This document shows, one piece after another, positions 60,593 through 64,000 of a stretch of DNA of 64,000 nucleotides (position 1 is the stretch's first letter; each line of letters starts with the position of its first letter). Below the pieces are notes generated by a model. It saw nothing but the letters and a program-made list of their open reading frames with translations. It had not been told where the DNA came from and made no database searches. Location of the stretch: the NCBI RefSeq assembly GCF_000312105.1, contig NZ_HE978636.1:692841-756840 (forward strand), read 5' to 3'. This DNA comes from Aeromicrobium massiliense JC14. Its GTDB lineage: Bacteria; Actinomycetota; Actinomycetes; Propionibacteriales; Nocardioidaceae. The translations under genes and the position numbers were made by a program.

Positions 60593-62446
60593 ATGACCGC
60601 CTTCACCACCGTCCTGGTCGCGAACCGCGGCGAGATCGCCCGTCGCGTCTTCCGCACGTGCGCCGAGCAGGGGCTGCGCACGGTCGCCGTGCACTCCGAC
60701 GCGGACGCCCACGCCCCGTTCGTGCGCGAGGCCGACGTCGCCGTCCGGCTCGGGCCGGCGCCGGCGGCCGAGTCGTACCTGTCGGTCGAGCGGCTGCTCG
60801 CGGCCGCCCGCGAGTCGGGCGCCGACGCGGTGCACCCGGGCTACGGCTTCCTGTCCGAGAACGCCGGCTTCGCGCGGGCCGTCGTCGACGCCGGCCTGAC
60901 CTGGATCGGGCCGTCGCCGGAGGTCATCGAGCTGATGGGCCGCAAGGACCGGGCCCGCGAGGTCGCCGAGCGGGCGGGCGTGCCGGTCACGCCCCGGTTC
61001 GAGCCGGACGCCGTGCCGGTCGACGCGTACCCCGTGCTGGTCAAGGCCGCGGCCGGCGGCGGCGGCAAGGGCATGCACGTCGTGCGCGCGCCCGAGGCGC
61101 TGGCCGAGGCCCTGGCCCGCGCCGCCCGCGAGGCGTCCGCCGCGTTCGGCGACGACACCCTGCTCGTCGAGCGGTACGTGGAGGGCGGCCGTCACGTCGA
61201 GGTGCAGGTGTTCGGTGACGAGCACGGGAACGTCGTCCACCTGGGCACCCGCGACTGCTCGGCCCAGCGCCGGCACCAGAAGGTGCTGGAGGAGGCGCCC
61301 GCGCCCGACCTGCCCGACGTCCTGCGCGAGCGGCTGCACGACGCGTCCGTCGCCCTGGCCCGCGAGGTCGGCTACACCGGCGCCGGCACCGTGGAGTTCC
61401 TCGTCGCGGGCGGTGAGGCGTTCTTCCTGGAGATGAACACCCGCCTGCAGGTCGAGCACCCGGTCACCGAGGAGGTCACCGGCACCGACCTCGTCGCCTG
61501 GCAGCTGGCCGTCGCTGCCGGCGAGCCGCTGCCGCTGACCCAGGACGAGGTCGCGCTCGACGGCCACGCGCTCGAGGTGCGCGTCTACGCCGAGGACCCG
61601 TACGCGGGCTTCCTGCCCCAGGCCGGGACGATCACCGGCCGCGCCTGGGGGCCGGTGCGCCGCGAGCTGGCGTACACCGTCGGCGACGAGGTCTCCACGG
61701 CCTACGACCCGATGATCGGCAAGCTCGTGTCGCACGGGGCCGACCGCGACGAGGCGATCGCCGCCATGCTCGACGCGCTCGACGCCTCTTTCGTCCTGGG
61801 CCTCACCACGAACCTGGGGTTCCTGCGCCGGCTGGTGGCGACCGAGGACTTCCGCCGCGGGCCGGTGCCGACCGACTGGCTGGACGACCACGTGCCGCCC
61901 GAGCTGCTGAACCGTCCGGCGGTGCCGGTGCGGGCTCTGGCCGCGGCCGCAGAGAGCCTCGCCCCGCGGTCGGACGACTCGCCGTTCGGGACGCTCGACG
62001 GCTGGCGGGTGGGCGAGCACGTGCCGGCCACCCTCACCGTCGAGGACGCGACCGGGACGCTGCACCGCGTCCCGTTCCCCGGGGCGCGGGCCGACGGCGA
62101 GCGTCCGGGGGCCTGGACGATCGAGACCGACGTCCCCGGCCAGGCCCTCGTCGCCCTGGAGGGCGAGGTCTGGACGCTCTCGCTGCCCGACGGCACGCGC
62201 CGCCACCGCGGCGCCCACGGTGCGGCGGACGCCGAGGTGACCGCGCCGATGCCGGGCACCGTGCTCAGCGTCGGCGTCGCCGAGGGGCAGCACGTCACGG
62301 CCGGCGAGTCGCTGGGAGTGCTCGAAGCCATGAAGATGGAGCTCGCGCTCACCGCCCCGTACGACGGCGTCGTCACGACGGTCGCCACGGCGGCGGGCGC
62401 GCGCGTCGCGCTGGGCGACGTGCTCTTCGTGGTGGAGGACGAGTGA
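60593..62446 (+). CDS. Acyl-CoA carboxylase alpha subunit: biotin carboxylase plus biotin carrier
   Basis: 617 aa. The biotin carboxylase domain (about 1-445) has VLVANRGEIARRVFRTC, HPGYGFLSENAGFA, the ATP-grasp Gly loop KAAAGGGGKGMHVV, VQVFGDEHGNVVHLGTRDCSAQRRHQKVLEEAPAP and FLEMNTRLQVEHPVTEEVTG. The C-terminal biotinyl domain carries EAMKMEL with the biotinylated Lys, followed by PYDGVV. The domain order is that of MccA. It begins 5 nt after the beta subunit and overlaps the lyase gene by 4 nt. Confidence 0.94.
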   Translation: MTAFTTVLVANRGEIARRVFRTCAEQGLRTVAVHSDADAHAPFVREADVAVRLGPAPAAESYLSVERLLAAARESGADAVHPGYGFLSENAGFARAVVDAGLTWIGPSPEVIELMGRKDRAREVAERAGVPVTPRFEPDAVPVDAYPVLVKAAAGGGGKGMHVVRAPEALAEALARAAREASAAFGDDTLLVERYVEGGRHVEVQVFGDEHGNVVHLGTRDCSAQRRHQKVLEEAPAPDLPDVLRERLHDASVALAREVGYTGAGTVEFLVAGGEAFFLEMNTRLQVEHPVTEEVTGTDLVAWQLAVAAGEPLPLTQDEVALDGHALEVRVYAEDPYAGFLPQAGTITGRAWGPVRRELAYTVGDEVSTAYDPMIGKLVSHGADRDEAIAAMLDALDASFVLGLTTNLGFLRRLVATEDFRRGPVPTDWLDDHVPPELLNRPAVPVRALAAAAESLAPRSDDSPFGTLDGWRVGEHVPATLTVEDATGTLHRVPFPGARADGERPGAWTIETDVPGQALVALEGEVWTLSLPDGTRRHRGAHGAADAEVTAPMPGTVLSVGVAEGQHVTAGESLGVLEAMKMELALTAPYDGVVTTVATAAGARVALGDVLFVVEDE

Positions 62447-63369
62447 AGCGACGCCTGCCGATGGTCGAGCGCGACCCCGCGCTGCCCGAGCGCGTGACGA
62501 TCTACGAGGTCGGCCCGCGCGACGGGCTGCAGAACGAGTCGGCGATCGTCCCGACGAAGGTCAAGGCCGAGTTCGTCCGCCGCCTGGTCGCCGCCGGCCT
62601 GCCGCTGGTCGAGACGACGAGCTTCGTGCACCCGCGCTGGGTGCCGCAGCTCGCCGACGCCGCGGACCTGCTGGCCGACCTGGGCGAGCTCGCGGTGCCC
62701 ACGCCGGTGCTCGTCCCCAACGAGAAGGGGCTCGAGCGGGCGCTGGCGGCCGGTGTCCGGCACGTCGCCGTCTTCGCCAGCGCCACCGAGACGTTCGCCG
62801 AGAAGAACCTCGCGTCCACCTACGACGACCAGTTCGCCATGTTCGAGCCAGTGGTCGAGAAGGCGACGCGGCTCGGGCTGGACGTGCGGGCCTACGTCTC
62901 GATGTGCTTCGGCGACCCGTGGGAGGGGCCCGTGCAGGTCGCCCGCGTGGTCGCCGCCGGGCGCCGGCTGCTCGACATGGGCGCCTCGCAGCTCAGCATC
63001 GGCGACACGATCGGCGTGGCCACGCCCGGGCACGTCCGCTCGCTGGTCGACGCGTTCTCCGGCGCGGGCGTGGACGTCGACCGGCTCGCGATGCACTTCC
63101 ACGACACGTACGGCCAGGCGCTGGCCAACACGTACGCGGCGCTGGAGTCGGGCATCACGACGTTCGACGCGAGCGCCGGCGGCCTCGGTGGGTGCCCGTA
63201 CGCCGAGAGCGCGACCGGCAACCTGGCCACCGAGGACCTGGTCTGGATGCTCGACGGCCTGGGCATCGAGCACGGCGTCCGGCTGGACGACCTCGTGCGC
63301 ACCAGCGTGTGGATGGCCGAGCAGCTCGGCCGCGAGTCGCCGTCGGCGGTCGTGCGCGCGCTGGGCTGA
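62443..63369 (+). CDS. Hydroxymethylglutaryl-CoA lyase
   Basis: 308 aa, GTG start overlapping the carboxylase stop. HMGL-like TIM barrel: VTIYEVGPRDGLQNESAIVPTKVKAEFVRRLVAAGLPLVETTSFVHPRWVPQLADA at the N-terminus, SIGDTIGVATPG, MHFHDTYGQALANTYAALESGITTFDASAGGLGGCPYAESATGN with the metal-binding HxH and the GGCP catalytic-loop Cys. It splits HMG-CoA into acetyl-CoA and acetoacetate, completing leucine/isovalerate breakdown after the carboxylase. The methylglutaconyl-CoA hydratase and isovaleryl-CoA dehydrogenase are not in this operon. Confidence 0.94.
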   Translation: MKRRLPMVERDPALPERVTIYEVGPRDGLQNESAIVPTKVKAEFVRRLVAAGLPLVETTSFVHPRWVPQLADAADLLADLGELAVPTPVLVPNEKGLERALAAGVRHVAVFASATETFAEKNLASTYDDQFAMFEPVVEKATRLGLDVRAYVSMCFGDPWEGPVQVARVVAAGRRLLDMGASQLSIGDTIGVATPGHVRSLVDAFSGAGVDVDRLAMHFHDTYGQALANTYAALESGITTFDASAGGLGGCPYAESATGNLATEDLVWMLDGLGIEHGVRLDDLVRTSVWMAEQLGRESPSAVVRALG

Positions 63370-63370
63370 C

Positions 63371-64000
63371 TCAGCGGCGCAGACGCCGGTCCTTGAGCTC
63401 GCCGGCCGCGTAGCGGCCGATCTCGCGGGTCGAGTACGCGTCGCTGGTCGCACCCACGCCACCGCCGAGCACCGGCACGCGCCGGGCGACGAACACCGCG
63501 GCGCGCTTGCCCAGCACGTTGCCGAAGATCTGCGTCGTGACCTCGGTGGCCACCCGCTTGTCCAGCTGCGGGTCGTGCACCGGCGACGTGGCCAGCGCCA
63601 TGGGCGAGGAGGGGAGCTTCTTGTGCTTGAGCAGCTGCTGGACGCCCTCGCGGCCGAGCATGCAGGCCAGCGCGGCGTTGCGGACGCGCGGGTCGGCCAG
63701 GTCGTAGCCGCGCAGGTGCGCGATGCCCGCCACCAGGTGGCACTGCACGAGGGCGACGCCGGCGACGTTGGCCGGGATCGAGACCGCCGCCGCGGTGCCG
63801 CCGAACAGGTTCGTGACGAAGCCCTGGGCGGCCGCCATGCGCACGTGCGAGGAGATGTAGCTCTTCACGGCGCGCTCGACGTCGCCGTCGGCGGACACCA
63901 GCGCGGCGTCCGCCGCGTCCTCGGCGCCCCGCAGCGGCCCGAGCCCGTCGATCGCGTACTCCAGCACCTGCCGGACGTACGTCGAGGTGAACCCCGGTCC
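63371..64000 (-). CDS. EcsC-family protein (N-terminus outside window)
   Basis: At least 209 aa; the frame stays open to the window edge (GPGFTSTYVRQVLEYAIDG...), so the start at GTG 63967 is not assumed. EcsC-like features are VKSYISSHVRMAAAQGFVTNLFGGTAAAVSIPANVAGVALVQCHLVAGIAHLRGYDL and the late VPVLGGGVGATSDAYSTREIGRYA. EcsC proteins are membrane-associated and of unclear function. Convergent with the HMG-CoA lyase gene, one base apart. Confidence 0.82.
   Translation of the reverse strand, partial: GPGFTSTYVRQVLEYAIDGLGPLRGAEDAADAALVSADGDVERAVKSYISSHVRMAAAQGFVTNLFGGTAAAVSIPANVAGVALVQCHLVAGIAHLRGYDLADPRVRNAALACMLGREGVQQLLKHKKLPSSPMALATSPVHDPQLDKRVATEVTTQIFGNVLGKRAAVFVARRVPVLGGGVGATSDAYSTREIGRYAAGELKDRRLRR

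Overview
The window is high-GC actinobacterial chromosome (about 70% GC by eye). It encodes a flagellum, WhiB, CrgA, PknB/PstP/FHA signalling proteins and many genes starting with GTG. The gene order ppiA, rhomboid, crgA, DUF881, pknB, pbpA, rodA, pstP, fhaB, fhaA, tRNA-Leu is the arrangement usually found close to the replication origin in Actinobacteria. A motile member of the Nocardioidaceae (Nocardioides/Aeromicrobium type) is my best guess, from gene content and not from any search.

Layout. 1-12.0 kb: flagellar basal body, motor and export genes (fliK end, flgD, flgE, flbD, motAB, fliLMNOPQR, flhBA), then a small membrane protein and a NarL-type two-component pair (12.0-14.3 kb). 14.3-19.6 kb, minus strand: a peptide/nickel-type ABC importer whose second permease and both ATPases are one fused polypeptide. 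19.8-23.3 kb: glyA, a SURF1-like protein, a DUF3817 protein, an enoyl-CoA hydratase and a small membrane protein. 23.4-33.7 kb: the origin-proximal cell-envelope and division cluster, with a CrgA made of two tandem CrgA units. 34.0-41.9 kb: a branched-chain-amino-acid-type ABC importer, an IclR regulator, an isocitrate-lyase-superfamily enzyme and an unusual aconitase-like two-subunit hydratase, all on one strand and probably one catabolic operon. 42.0-46.4 kb: a secreted GH3 hydrolase, a chemoreceptor and an orphan antitoxin-like protein. 46.4-58.4 kb: an epoxide-hydrolase-like enzyme, TetR and WhiB regulators, enoyl-CoA hydratase, PfkB kinase, an IMPACT-family protein, a TetR/MFS efflux pair, a membrane acyltransferase, a lipoprotein and a LysR/EamA pair. 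58.4-63.4 kb: a TetR-controlled operon for methylcrotonyl-CoA carboxylase and HMG-CoA lyase (leucine/isovalerate breakdown). The window ends inside an EcsC-family gene.

Two regulatory themes cut across the genes. First, four sites share CTCA-N16-G(C/A)CGAT, which looks like a flagellar sigma factor (FliA/sigma-28) promoter. They precede flbD-motAB, fliM, flhA and, 35 kb away, the only chemoreceptor gene. Second, at least ten transcripts look leaderless: a TANNNT -10 box lies exactly 6 or 7 nt before the start codon. In two cases the leaderless start opens a tiny upstream ORF that ends on the start codon of the real gene.

I see no insertion sequences, integrases, CRISPR arrays or rRNA genes. 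The best candidates for undescribed biology are the LeuCD-like/lyase module, whose small subunit lacks the usual Ser-Arg active-site loop, the duplicated CrgA, and the DnaA-box-like inverted repeat beside it.
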